Of a DNA stretch of 43,690 bases, positions 16,285-23,867 are shown piece after piece. Under the pieces are notes generated by a model. That model made no database searches, had not been told where the DNA came from, and was given only the letters and a program-made list of their open reading frames with translations. How positions within the stretch are numbered: position 1 is the first letter of the stretch; each line of letters starts with the position of its first letter. The DNA is from a virus, in IMG/VR virus record IMGVR_UViG_3300037628_000166, positions 1 through 43,690 of that record. One strand, given 5' to 3'. The translations under genes were made by a program, and so were the position numbers.

Positions 16285-17009
16285 CTCACTGACAGCCCGA
16301 CATCTCGCTTCACGGTCATGCCGTGATGCTTGCCTTCGTCCTGGTCTTCCGGCCAGTCAGCGCCGATCTGTTTAGCGATGCCGTTCATCACGGTCTTGTT
16401 CCATTCCTTGATGATGTTGGTCGGTAACTTCCCATCGAGGATGCCCTGACAGACATCCAAGATGTCGTCGTACTTGACTTCGCCTTTCCAGTTGGTCCTG
16501 GTGCTTCCGGTAGCGCCTGTCAGCGTACCTCTGCCGACAGGAGCCCTTGCCACTGGAGCTGGCGTTTCTGCGGCGACCTCCAGGATGGCATCAGCTCGCT
16601 CATCGTCACCGGCTTCTGCTGCGGCCTCAGCGTCTTTGATGGCTTGCTCATCTGCCAGGCGCTGCTCCTCTGCTGCTTTCTCGCGTACACGCTTATCCTC
16701 GGCTCGCTGCCAGGTGGCAGCCTTCGCTGACACTTTGTCTTTGGCAGATTTCAGAGCAGTGGTAATCGGTCGGAACTGATCATTGATCCAGCCTACGTGA
16801 TCGTTCAGTGGCTGGACGATCGCCTTCCTGGCGTCTTCCGCCATGTTGAATTGTCCCTGGCAGATTCGCACGAAGTCAGTTGCTATGGCGAACTCCTCAG
16901 TGGTCGAGACCACCGCTTTTTCAGCCTGGTCAGTCAGGTTGTTGGCGTTGTCGATGAGCGGCTGTGACTGCGTGAGCAGCGTAGCTGGAGTCTGGATCTG
17001 TGGTCTCAT
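16281..17009 (-). CDS. Recombination-module coiled-coil protein of unknown function
   Basis: 242 residues. The first 140 are helical, with a Glu/Ala/Lys-rich coiled coil at about 85-145 (RAEDKRVREKAAEEQRLADE). After a Pro/Ala linker the C-terminal domain has STRTNWKGEVKYDDI, then a helix and AKQIGADWPEDQ. This two-part layout, a coiled coil then a TxW.gEV domain, recurs in phage proteins encoded between SSB and RecT or exonuclease genes. It may handle DNA ends or partner with the nuclease. GGAG precedes ATG 17009. Confidence 0.75.
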   Translation of the reverse strand: MRPQIQTPATLLTQSQPLIDNANNLTDQAEKAVVSTTEEFAIATDFVRICQGQFNMAEDARKAIVQPLNDHVGWINDQFRPITTALKSAKDKVSAKAATWQRAEDKRVREKAAEEQRLADEQAIKDAEAAAEAGDDERADAILEVAAETPAPVARAPVGRGTLTGATGSTRTNWKGEVKYDDILDVCQGILDGKLPTNIIKEWNKTVMNGIAKQIGADWPEDQDEGKHHGMTVKRDVGLSVR

Positions 17010-17362
17010 GTTTGTTGCTCCTGGTATGCGGAGGCGGCAGTACGAATCATCTCGATCGCTTCAATGCAGCGGTCGTCAGGGATCGAGTCGTCGCCTTTGT
17101 TATGGCTGATGTGGTTAAAAATTTTCTCGGCATCGCTGGTGCTTGGCAGGTTGCTGTTCCAGTCTTCTTCCTGTTGGAAGCCGATACCGACCTGCATGAA
17201 TTTTGGAAAGCCGACGATCGCCTGGTTGTCGGAGACCATGACCTTGAACAGCCAGTAGTCTTCGTCGCCAACTGGTGGCGTGATCATTACGTTTGTTTCC
17301 CCGACCTGGAACAGTCCAGGATCTTGGATGTCGTCACTGTTTACCTGTAGTTGTAGATCCAT
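17006..17362 (-). CDS. Hypothetical phage protein
   Basis: 118 residues: a strand-rich N-terminal part (VNSDDIQDPGLFQVGETNV, PVGDEDYWLFKVMVSDNQAIVGFPKF, GIGFQQEEDWNSNLP) and a C-terminal helical segment with DAEKIFNHISHNKGD and DRCIEAIEMIRTA. ATAGGAG precedes ATG 17362. It overlaps the downstream gene by 4 nt and lies inside the recombination operon. No family recognised. Confidence 0.75.
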   Translation of the reverse strand: MDLQLQVNSDDIQDPGLFQVGETNVMITPPVGDEDYWLFKVMVSDNQAIVGFPKFMQVGIGFQQEEDWNSNLPSTSDAEKIFNHISHNKGDDSIPDDRCIEAIEMIRTAASAYQEQQT

Positions 17363-17498
17363 CTGATAATGCTCCTATCAATTCTTGGTGCGTTGTCCAG
17401 AGTTTTCGCCATGTTTTGAGATTGCATTCATTCCTGAAACCGTGATCAATTTTGTATTTCGCCATAGCCTGTTCTTGCTCGACTGTCATCGGCTTCAT
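17334..17498 (-). CDS. Small hypothetical protein
   Basis: 54 residues from ATG 17498, with a second in-frame ATG at 17489. AMAKYKIDHGFRN and LKTWRKLWTTHQELIGAL look like real protein. It begins 2 nt after the YqaJ-like gene's stop and its 3' end overlaps the next gene by 29 nt. The ribosome binding site is weak, so expression probably depends on coupling. Confidence 0.5.
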   Translation of the reverse strand: MKPMTVEQEQAMAKYKIDHGFRNECNLKTWRKLWTTHQELIGALSDGSTTTGKQ

Positions 17499-17499
17499 C

Positions 17500-18195
17500 T
17501 TAGAACATAGAGGGGATTCCATCCGTGGCCTTGGCAACGGCATGCTCGTAAAAAGTCCCATGTCTGAAGTGGTCATCGAATATCTCCATCTTCTCGCGGA
17601 ACAACTTCTGCCAGGCAAGATCACGTTCGATTACCTGGACGTAGATCTGCTGCTCTGCAATAGGGTGTCGCGGATCGTAGCTCACGAACTTGCCAAGGTC
17701 CAAGTCGTGTACTTCCATGTGCCCCTGAGTCTGGTTGTGATGCCAGCCCTGCATTCCGAATCGCAGGGACTTCTTGTGGTTCTCTGGCTTGTACGGGCAC
17801 TTCACCTCGCAGGCGAACTTCGGGACACCCTCCAGGGTGCCATCATCCGTCTCGATGAAGTCGGTTGAATCTCCTACCAGGTCAGGCCACATTGGATGGA
17901 CCATGAACTCAGCACGGATAACCTCGATATTCCTGGTCATCTCGTAGTGACAGATCCCAGGTTCTTCCAGGCGCTTGCCGTGGGACATGGCCGGGCTCGC
18001 GTCACCGATCCTGGTCTCAGCCTCGAAGGCTTCACGGATCTGATCCGGCACGGCATCGAACTGCTCCCACTTCAGGGTCTTCAGCAGATTGTTCAGATCG
18101 TGGACGTGGTTGCCCAGGAGAGTATCGATGCGCCTGGACATGGTGATCTTGCCCCAGCGATCAGTGAACCATCCTAATGTTCGTTGCTCAGCCAT
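17500..18195 (-). CDS. YqaJ/lambda-exonuclease-family viral recombinase nuclease
   Basis: 231 residues. The motif order is that of the YqaJ viral recombinase family: an N-terminal W...R.GKITMSRR, then HGKRLEEPGICHYE (72-85), GDS.D (108-112), the catalytic E130-V-K132 in CEVKCP, and NQTQGHMEV (154-162). These form the PD-(D/E)xK core that degrades one strand of dsDNA ends. It is encoded two small genes downstream of RecT, the usual exonuclease plus annealing-protein pair (as in Red and RecET systems). Its start overlaps the stop of the preceding small gene. Confidence 0.88.
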   Translation of the reverse strand: MAEQRTLGWFTDRWGKITMSRRIDTLLGNHVHDLNNLLKTLKWEQFDAVPDQIREAFEAETRIGDASPAMSHGKRLEEPGICHYEMTRNIEVIRAEFMVHPMWPDLVGDSTDFIETDDGTLEGVPKFACEVKCPYKPENHKKSLRFGMQGWHHNQTQGHMEVHDLDLGKFVSYDPRHPIAEQQIYVQVIERDLAWQKLFREKMEIFDDHFRHGTFYEHAVAKATDGIPSMF

Positions 18196-18379
18196 CGTAT
18201 TCTATTGCCTGTATTGCGTCTAAGCGGATTTTTACAGTTTTGCCTTCTGTGTGAAGATACAAATAACCTTCATCTGTCGAGCCAGCGCAATCTTCATCGT
18301 AGAAGCCATGGATGATTGCTATATTTAGATAAACGATCACCATTGAACGGACTTCAATGTCTTTGGGGTTGATATTCAT
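18188..18379 (-). CDS. Small hypothetical protein
   Basis: 63 residues from ATG 18379, preceded by GGAGAAG. MNINPKDIEVRSMVIVYLNIAIIHGFYDEDC, then EGYLYLHTEGKTVKIRLDAIQAIEYDG. Strand-rich, like a small SH3 or Sm barrel, but unassigned. It lies between RecT-linked small genes and the YqaJ nuclease, overlapping both neighbours. Confidence 0.7.
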   Translation of the reverse strand: MNINPKDIEVRSMVIVYLNIAIIHGFYDEDCAGSTDEGYLYLHTEGKTVKIRLDAIQAIEYDG

Positions 18380-18573
18380 ACTGCTTCTCCAGCGTCTCGT
18401 CTCTTGCATTCCAGCACTATCTGGCAGACGCCGCACAGGTGCAGGTCGTCCGTGTAAATCGTTTGCGGCCCGCGCATGCTTGGATACCGGCGACCGCACA
18501 GCGTTCGTCTCGGCATCTCGTCAATCAAGTGAGCTACCTTTGGCCGGAACCTGTTGTAAATTACCAGCCTCAA
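18376..18573 (-). CDS. Small protein with Cys pairs, TTG start
   Basis: 65 residues from TTG 18573, which overlaps the stop of the upstream gene (TTGA) and follows GTGAGG. No ATG is available until residue 20. It contains RTLCGRRY and DDLHLCGVCQIVLEC, which give four Cys that could bind zinc. Its stop overlaps the next ATG. The non-ATG start makes the exact N-terminus uncertain. Confidence 0.6.
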   Translation of the reverse strand: MRLVIYNRFRPKVAHLIDEMPRRTLCGRRYPSMRGPQTIYTDDLHLCGVCQIVLECKRRDAGEAV

Positions 18574-18872
18574 GCAGCCTCACCCAACACGTAGTCCAGG
18601 TATTCGATGAGGTAGCGACCGTAGGTCACCAGGTACGTGTTGCCCTCGAAGGTGAAGTCCAGTATTCCGGCCTCATCGGCTTTCTCCCAGTCTTTCTTGA
18701 ACTCATCCCGCTTCTCAACGGTCCAGCTTACTGTCGTGCTTTTGTCATTGGCCATGCGTTGGATCTCCCTATGGACCAGGGCCAGCTTCAGCTCCTGGTA
18801 CTTCGTTCCAGCGGCCAGGAATTTCTCACCCAGCTCTCCGATTAAATCCCATTCCTCGAATTCTTTACTCAC
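18570..18872 (-). CDS. Hypothetical phage protein downstream of recT
   Basis: 100 residues from GTG 18872, which overlaps the recT stop by 8 nt; an earlier GTG at 18902 is also open. A helical first half (FEEWDLIGELGEKFLAAGTKYQELKLALVHREI) is followed by TFEGNTYLVTYGRYLIEYLDYVLGEAA. Its tight link to recT suggests an accessory role in recombination, unproven. Confidence 0.7.
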   Translation of the reverse strand: MSKEFEEWDLIGELGEKFLAAGTKYQELKLALVHREIQRMANDKSTTVSWTVEKRDEFKKDWEKADEAGILDFTFEGNTYLVTYGRYLIEYLDYVLGEAA

Positions 18873-19920
18873 TGATCGTCGCCTTTGTTTCAAATTCCGC
18901 ACCCAGGGCTTCCATATCAGAATAGGTCATGCCCCAGTCTTTCGCTGACACGGTAACCTTGGGCTCGTCTTCTGCGGACTTCAGGATGTACTTCAGTCCA
19001 GCCTGGTTGATGCGCTTACGGCACAGGTCAAGATCCTTCTTCGGCAGCTCCTCCATCTTGTCGATGTTGAATGCCTTGTAGATTCTCTCGACACGGAGAT
19101 GAGCTTTCCTGGCTGCGGTTCGCAGCTCCTTGGCTTCATCCTCGCTGATCAGCTCGATCGATTCAGCTTCGATCGGTTCATCCATACCGGCATAACCTTC
19201 AGCGATGTTCGCCATCTGCACGGCTTTCTCCAGGCGACCAGTGCCCTTCGGCCAGGTCTTCTGCGCTCGCTTGATGACGGTCTTCTTCGCCATCTCCTGG
19301 AACCAGTCAGCCCATGGGCCCTTCTTGTGTTTCTTCCACATCTCCGATTTGTCACGGACGTTCTCGATCTCCTCGATCGACATGAACGTGATGTGCGGAT
19401 GTTTGGATCCTGCAATTTCAGCGATGGCATACGCGCCGATCACTTCGCCTCGATCCTTCTCTTTCATGAATGGATCTGGTTCGTGATGAAGGTGCGGATC
19501 GCTTCCTGATCGATACCAGAAGCGTCGGTCTTCTCGATCCATCTCGCGAACAATATCAGCTCGAATGCTAATCACAGCTCCGCCATCGGTCGCGATAGCG
19601 ATCAGGCCCTGGTACATCGGATCACAGTGGCACTCGTAGAGCTTGAGCGAGTTGTTGTAACGGGGAATCAGGGCGCAATGCTTGAGCGCCGGATTGAGAG
19701 AGAGTCCGATCGATGCGATGTTGATCACGGCATCACGGATGGTGTGCGGTTCGCATTTCTGGAGCAACGTATTCCTCGCCAGTATTTGCATGGCGAACAT
19801 AGACTCTTTCTCCCAGGTAACCAGGTGGCCACCTTGCCCAGAGATCTTCTCGAACGGACGACGAGCGCCAGTGAGAGCAGTCTGCACAACTGCTGGTAGA
19901 CGAGGCTTGTCGTTTGACAT
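18865..19920 (-). CDS. recT: RecT-family single-strand annealing protein
   Basis: 351 residues from ATG 19920, chosen because TTGGAG lies 8-13 nt upstream; 30 extra in-frame codons further up include promoter DNA. Typical RecT features: AMQILARNTLLQKC, then AVINIASIGLSLNPALKHCALIPRYN, MYQGLIAIATDGG, SIRADIV, GEVIGAYAIAEI and WFQEMAKKTVIKRAQKTWP. RecT anneals complementary ssDNA made by a partner exonuclease, here most likely the YqaJ-type nuclease. It is the first gene of a roughly 10-kb leftward block and sits directly behind a strong-looking promoter. Confidence 0.93.
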   Translation of the reverse strand: MSNDKPRLPAVVQTALTGARRPFEKISGQGGHLVTWEKESMFAMQILARNTLLQKCEPHTIRDAVINIASIGLSLNPALKHCALIPRYNNSLKLYECHCDPMYQGLIAIATDGGAVISIRADIVREMDREDRRFWYRSGSDPHLHHEPDPFMKEKDRGEVIGAYAIAEIAGSKHPHITFMSIEEIENVRDKSEMWKKHKKGPWADWFQEMAKKTVIKRAQKTWPKGTGRLEKAVQMANIAEGYAGMDEPIEAESIELISEDEAKELRTAARKAHLRVERIYKAFNIDKMEELPKKDLDLCRKRINQAGLKYILKSAEDEPKVTVSAKDWGMTYSDMEALGAEFETKATISE

Positions 19921-19938
19921 ATGTGGCTCCAATTTCGA

Positions 19939-19983
19939 CCGTACCCAGGCCCACATTCTGACTGCTTGACTACCAGATTGCAA
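19939..19983 (-). promoter_or_regulatory. Leftward promoter A before recT
   Basis: Minus strand: TTGCAA (19983-19978), 17-nt spacer, CAGAAT (19960-19955), 6 nt, then CTGGGTACGG (19948-19939). The same architecture occurs near 12060, 28940 and 29350. It is back to back with the rightward promoter at 19989. Confidence 0.65.
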
Positions 19984-19988
19984 GGTAT

Positions 19989-20034
19989 TTGACCACATAA
20001 TCAAGGCCATATACCATGTGTCTCCAGGGTACAG
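19989..20034 (+). promoter_or_regulatory. Rightward replication-operon promoter with GGGTACAG motif
   Basis: TTGACC (19989-19994), 17 nt, TACCAT (20012-20017), then CAGGGTACAG (20025-20034) around or just after the expected start site. The GGGTACAG match in the opposite orientation to the leftward copies suggests that both divergent units are under the same control. Confidence 0.6.
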
Positions 20035-20055
20035 TTAAATCGGAGAAGGGGGCGC

Positions 20056-20832
20056 ATGAGCGAGAAACCATTGGCTGGAGCTGGGAAGCCCAGGATGCCA
20101 TGGTATCCGTTATTCGAGCGAGACTTCACCGCAGATACCGCATCCTGGCCTCCAGAGGCTGTCGGTGCGCTGATCAGGTTGATGAACTACCAGTGGCACA
20201 ACGGAGGCATTCCGTATGATCAGAGGCATGCCGCCAGGATAGCTGGCTTTCAGAATGCAGAGCAGTGGAAGGACATCTGGAAAACCTACCTGGATGATAA
20301 GTTCGAGCAGCTCAACTCCCACACCCTGATCAACAGAAGACTGTATCGAGAGTATGTTCGCATCGAGAAGAAGGGTGCCCAGGCGAAAAAGGCTGCGGAA
20401 AAACGCTGGAAAAACCAGACGTTAGATGCTGACGCAGATGCGGACGCATGTGCATCCGCAATGCAAACCAAGAACCAAGAACCAAGAACCAAGAACAAAC
20501 CTACTACCTCTCCTACGGAGAGGGTGCCCCACCAGGCGATCGTCGATCTCTATCACGAACACTGCCCTGCCCTACCCAGGGTCAAAGTCATCAACAACAA
20601 AAGACAGGCAGCCATGCGAGCTAGGTGGAAGACATTCAGTGTCGAGGTGCAGGGTAAGGAGAGGTATTTCAACGATCTCGAAACCTGGGAACGCTACTTC
20701 AAATTCATCACCAACAACTGCCCGTTCCTCCTCGGCCAGAACGACAGAAGCTGGGTAGCCAACTTCGATTTCTGTATCAGAGAGACTGCTATGGTCGGAG
20801 TCTTCGAGAACAAATACGTGGAGAGGAAATGA
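20056..20832 (+). CDS. DUF1376/O-like replication protein, probable origin binder or helicase loader
   Basis: 258 residues. The N-terminal domain (13-115) has FERDFTADTASWPPEAVGALIRLMNYQW and GGIPYD, the DUF1376 pattern found in phage replication proteins. A low-complexity linker (about 120-155, DADADADACASA and NQEPRT repeats) joins it to a C-terminal domain with YHEHCPALPRVKVI and RARWKTF that resembles phage O/DnaT-like proteins. The gene lies directly before dnaB and overlaps it by 4 nt. GGAGAAGG precedes the ATG. As in lambda O, the linker-coding DNA carries repeats and a palindrome that could be an origin. Confidence 0.8.
   Translation: MSEKPLAGAGKPRMPWYPLFERDFTADTASWPPEAVGALIRLMNYQWHNGGIPYDQRHAARIAGFQNAEQWKDIWKTYLDDKFEQLNSHTLINRRLYREYVRIEKKGAQAKKAAEKRWKNQTLDADADADACASAMQTKNQEPRTKNKPTTSPTERVPHQAIVDLYHEHCPALPRVKVINNKRQAAMRARWKTFSVEVQGKERYFNDLETWERYFKFITNNCPFLLGQNDRSWVANFDFCIRETAMVGVFENKYVERK
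20439..20460. repeat. 22-bp near-perfect palindrome in replication gene
   Basis: TGCGGA-C-GCA-TG-TGC-A-TCCGCA: nine of ten arm positions pair around a 2-bp centre. It lies in the linker-coding part of the O-like gene, 5 bp before the heptamer repeats, and may be part of an origin. Confidence 0.7.
20466..20493 (+). repeat. Four tandem AACCAAG heptamers
   Basis: Exact 4 x 7-bp direct repeat followed by AAC. It encodes the NQEPRT-type linker of the O-like protein. Because 7 is not a multiple of 3, the repeat is kept at the DNA level rather than as an amino-acid unit. It is an iteron candidate. Confidence 0.8.
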
Positions 20833-22223
20833 ACCAGGTAATGAAACCACCACCAATGTCGATTGATTCAGAGCAGGCTGTCCTGGGGGGCATCATCCAC
20901 TCAGGCGGCAAGGCGCTGATGGATGTGCAGGACATTATCGGGCGCAACGATTTCTATCGAGCCGATCATCGCATTATCTGGGATGCCATGGTGAAGCTCG
21001 ACGAGCTGGACGCACCGATGGACATCGTGACGGTGCAGGACCATCTCAATAAAATGGATCTCATGGCTGATGCCGGAGGTATTGGCTACCTGGCGACCTT
21101 GTACCAGGAGACACCAGGCTCTGCGAACGTCCGTGCTTACGCCAAGATCGTGAAGGAGCGATCGGTGAGGCGTGACATGATCGCTGCTTCCAACCAGGTG
21201 CGCGAGTTAGCCGACGACAGCAGGGAGATAGACGAGGTACTGTCAGAGGCTCAGGCCAAGGTCATGGATATAGGACGCGACCATTCGCAGTCAGGCCCGG
21301 TCGAGATCAAGGCGCTGATGCCTGGCTGGATGGAGAATCTGGATACGATGTTCCACATGGAACAATCGATCCCTGGATTATCGACTGGCTACCGTGACCT
21401 GGATAAGAAGATCAACGGACTCCAGCGACAGAACCTGGTGATCATTGCTGGCAGGCCATCGATGGGTAAGACAGCCCTGGCAATCAACATCGCCAACCAC
21501 GTAGGACAGACCAGCCCTGTGCTGGTGTTCTCGATGGAGATGTCGTCGATGGAGATTGTCACCAGGTCGGTGGCTCAGCACTCGAAGGTGCCGCTCGATC
21601 GATTACTCTCTGGCAACATTACCGATGAGCAGTGGGAGAGTGTGGGAAAAGGTGTGGGCCAGATCAACTACTCGAAGATGATCCTGGATGAGTCTCCGGC
21701 CATGCTGATGCAGCAGATCAGGGCCAGGGCCCGGCGCGTCAAACAGCAGCAGCCGGATCTCGCGGTGATCATCGTGGATTACCTCCAGCTCATGAGTGGC
21801 GACAACCAGATCCACCGGGCCCAGCAGATCTCGGACATTACCAGGGGCCTGAAGTCGCTGGCCAAGGAGCTGGACATCCCGGTGGTAGCACTCAGCCAGC
21901 TCAACCGAGACGTGGACAAACGAGACAACAAGCATCCCAGGCTCTCGGATCTCAGAGAGTCAGGATCAATCGAGCAGGACGCAGACGTGATCCTGTTCAT
22001 CTATCGCGATGTGGTGTACGACGAGCAGACCAAGTGGAAGAAGGTCGCTGAGATCATCGTCGGCAAGCAACGCAACGGGCCCACTGGCACCGTGCTGATG
22101 TACTACTTCGGTGAGTACACCCTGTTCGGCCAGATGGAAGGTGACGCACAACAGGAGTTCTGGCATGACCGACACTCAGGTCGCAGGTCAAGAAGTCGAG
22201 ACAGCTTCGACGATAGCTTCTAA
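20829..22223 (+). CDS. dnaB: Replicative DNA helicase, DnaB family
   Basis: 464 residues. The N-terminal domain (about 10-110) begins SIDSEQAVLGGIIHSG and contains F.R.DHR.IW.A, as in DnaB. The RecA-like C-terminal domain has Walker A GRPSMGKT (208-215), SMEMSS, Walker B VIIVDYLQL (about 314-322), the ALSQLNRDVD motif and LRESGSIEQDADVILFIYRD, ending with the arginine-finger region KQRNGPTG. It unwinds the replication fork as a hexamer. It is loaded presumably by the upstream O-like protein, whose stop overlaps its ATG. Confidence 0.97.
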   Translation: MNQVMKPPPMSIDSEQAVLGGIIHSGGKALMDVQDIIGRNDFYRADHRIIWDAMVKLDELDAPMDIVTVQDHLNKMDLMADAGGIGYLATLYQETPGSANVRAYAKIVKERSVRRDMIAASNQVRELADDSREIDEVLSEAQAKVMDIGRDHSQSGPVEIKALMPGWMENLDTMFHMEQSIPGLSTGYRDLDKKINGLQRQNLVIIAGRPSMGKTALAINIANHVGQTSPVLVFSMEMSSMEIVTRSVAQHSKVPLDRLLSGNITDEQWESVGKGVGQINYSKMILDESPAMLMQQIRARARRVKQQQPDLAVIIVDYLQLMSGDNQIHRAQQISDITRGLKSLAKELDIPVVALSQLNRDVDKRDNKHPRLSDLRESGSIEQDADVILFIYRDVVYDEQTKWKKVAEIIVGKQRNGPTGTVLMYYFGEYTLFGQMEGDAQQEFWHDRHSGRRSRSRDSFDDSF

Positions 22224-22932
22224 AACGCTACCGATCATTGCCCACAAGGGCGGCTTGGAATTGATCGACGCAGAGTGGAAGCTGAACTCAGGCAGGACGG
22301 TGAAGTTCCGCCTGGTGAATGACAACGGGCCGATCCTGATCCATCCATTCATGCAGTTCGTCAGGCGGCGAGGCAATCGTGTCGGCACCAGGTTCATGGT
22401 AGCCATTACCAGGGTCGGTGATGAGGAGGTGTTCTTCCAGGGAGAGGTGATGCTGGCAGGTGGCGGCAATCCACTGGGCCAGGGAATGTGGGTGCGGTTC
22501 TGGATGGATGATGAGGCCGACAGCCATCCGTTCTCCGGGTGTGCTGGAAGGCATGGCAACGAACCAGGCGATCTGTTCGAGGCTGCATTCGTCGAGCTGG
22601 ACGACGACGACTTTCCGATCAACCAGGAGAAGCGAGCGCGAATTGAGCGGTCAGTCACGCAGACGCATCCGCTGACAAAATGGACAGCCACCAGAGACAA
22701 CGATCGACTGTTTCATCAGTGGCTGTCGGAGACCGCAAAGTTTCCAGACAATGAATACAGAAGTCCGGAGTGGTGGCGCACTCCAGGTAGGGATTACGTG
22801 GCCAGGTGGATTCGATGGGTGTGCAACATAGGATCCAGGGCCGATTTCAAGCACGACCAGAGAGCATGCGAGGTGTGCCATGACCGAATCAGGAGACCTT
22901 ATAGCGAGTGGCGATCCACCGAAGAAGATTAG
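22165..22932 (+). CDS. Conserved phage protein of unknown function
   Basis: 255 residues from ATG 22165, preceded by AACAGGAG and overlapping the end of dnaB by 59 nt. A strand-rich core (ELIDAEWKLNSGRTVKFRLVN, HPFMQFVRRRGNRVGTRFMVAI, EVFFQGEVMLAGG) is followed by WVRFWMDDEADSHPFSGC. The C-terminal half has several Trp (SPEWWRTPGRDYVARWIRWVCNIGSRADF) and a C..CH motif (ACEVCHDRI). Proteins of this layout follow dnaB in other phages. A nuclease-like or structural DNA role is possible but not shown. Confidence 0.75.
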   Translation: MTDTQVAGQEVETASTIASKTLPIIAHKGGLELIDAEWKLNSGRTVKFRLVNDNGPILIHPFMQFVRRRGNRVGTRFMVAITRVGDEEVFFQGEVMLAGGGNPLGQGMWVRFWMDDEADSHPFSGCAGRHGNEPGDLFEAAFVELDDDDFPINQEKRARIERSVTQTHPLTKWTATRDNDRLFHQWLSETAKFPDNEYRSPEWWRTPGRDYVARWIRWVCNIGSRADFKHDQRACEVCHDRIRRPYSEWRSTEED

Positions 22933-23296
22933 CGTCAGTCGCCACGAGAAGAACCTGCGTCAGTTGCGTTGCATGGTGAGCATGTTGTATCCGGTGACGC
23001 TGCATCACTGCCATGGTGGATCCATGTTGAGTCTCGGCCCTGCGTTTCAGAATCCAGGCATGGGTGAACGCAACAATCCGTTCTTCCAGATCCCGATCAT
23101 TCTGAAGTATCACGTTGGACCTATGGGCATCGATGGATCTTCTGGAGTGGTTGAGTGGGAAAGGACATTCGGAAGCCAGGTCGGCTTCCTGCATGAAGTA
23201 AATGAACAGCTCGAATACGACATATGGGAGCAAGCAAAGCTATGGAGCAACGAGAACTGGAAGTCAGCGACACCAGTGCAAAGCCACCTGGGCTGA
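22880..23296 (+). CDS. Conserved phage protein, HNH-like appearance
   Basis: 138 residues. A basic start with SRHEKNLRQLRC, then LHHCHGGS, NPFFQIPIILKYHVG and a GVVEWERTFGSQVGFL segment ending in YDIWEQAKLW. The CHGGS...H arrangement near a ninB/rusA-type location resembles HNH-like or DUF968-like recombination proteins, but catalytic residues cannot be assigned with confidence. It overlaps the previous gene by 53 nt and rusA by 55 nt. Confidence 0.65.
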   Translation: MTESGDLIASGDPPKKISVSRHEKNLRQLRCMVSMLYPVTLHHCHGGSMLSLGPAFQNPGMGERNNPFFQIPIILKYHVGPMGIDGSSGVVEWERTFGSQVGFLHEVNEQLEYDIWEQAKLWSNENWKSATPVQSHLG

Positions 23297-23679
23297 GACT
23301 GGAGTTACCCTGGCCACCAAGCGCCAATCATTATAACGGTCACCGTGTTGCTGGTCCGTTCATCAAGGGCAAGCAATTTGTTCAGGTGTATCCGACATTC
23401 CAGGCGAAGGAGTTCCATCGCAACGTGCAGTCCATTGTGATGCGCGACCGGGCAGCCAGGAACTGGAGCTGTCCATTGAAGATGTCGTTCTGGACTTATC
23501 CGCCTGATCGGAGGAAACGGGATACCTCTAATCTATTCAAGATGCTGGAGGATGCCCTTCAAAAATCTGGAGTTTTTATGGATGACTACCAGATCGTAGA
23601 GCATCATGCCTATCGCACGAGCAATATCGTAGATGGTGGAATGGTGGTTGTTGAACTGGAACCGACTGTGCTATTGTGA
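23242..23679 (+). CDS. rusA: RusA-family Holliday junction resolvase
   Basis: 145 residues from ATG 23242, which follows GGGAG; an ATG at 23224 lacks a binding site. Signature PWPPSANHYNG near the start, then PPDRRKRDTSNLFKMLEDAL with the catalytic Asp of the DxxN motif, and GVFMDDYQIVEHHAYR with the second acidic pair. RusA dimers cut four-way junctions, resolving recombination intermediates before packaging. It is the last gene of the rightward replication operon, about 160 bp before a strong terminator. Confidence 0.92.
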   Translation: MEQRELEVSDTSAKPPGLRLELPWPPSANHYNGHRVAGPFIKGKQFVQVYPTFQAKEFHRNVQSIVMRDRAARNWSCPLKMSFWTYPPDRRKRDTSNLFKMLEDALQKSGVFMDDYQIVEHHAYRTSNIVDGGMVVVELEPTVLL

Positions 23680-23837
23680 CCTCACCGAATTGCAAGCCCC
23701 GCTGGACCACTGATGATGAAATAAAGTAGCACCGACCCCTGGCGACCCGGCGTAACCTACGCTTTCTGGCTCCGCGACTGTACCCACTTTCACGATAGCC
23801 AATTCTGGCAAAGATGCTCCGGTCGCCTTTATTCGAG
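23680..23837. other. Non-coding stretch between rusA and terminator
   Basis: About 158 bp without a credible gene. It holds a GCGTA/TACGC hairpin around 23750-23762, a CGACCC direct repeat, and an isolated minus-strand GGGTACAG at 23778-23785. The last lacks a matching -35/-10 pair and would read into the rusA operon. Confidence 0.5.
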
Positions 23838-23867
23838 AAGGGCCCTCAATCGAGGGCCCTTTTCTTT
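23838..23867 (+). terminator. Strong intrinsic terminator after rusA
   Basis: AAGGGCCCTC (23838-23847), AATC loop, GAGGGCCCTT (23852-23861), then TTTCTTT. It ends the rightward replication operon and overlaps the stop of the convergent gene; it may also work leftward more weakly. Confidence 0.85.

Noticed and set aside
20466-20493. CRISPR-like repeat
   Set aside because: Seven-base tandem units without spacers; better explained as iterons or linker repeats.
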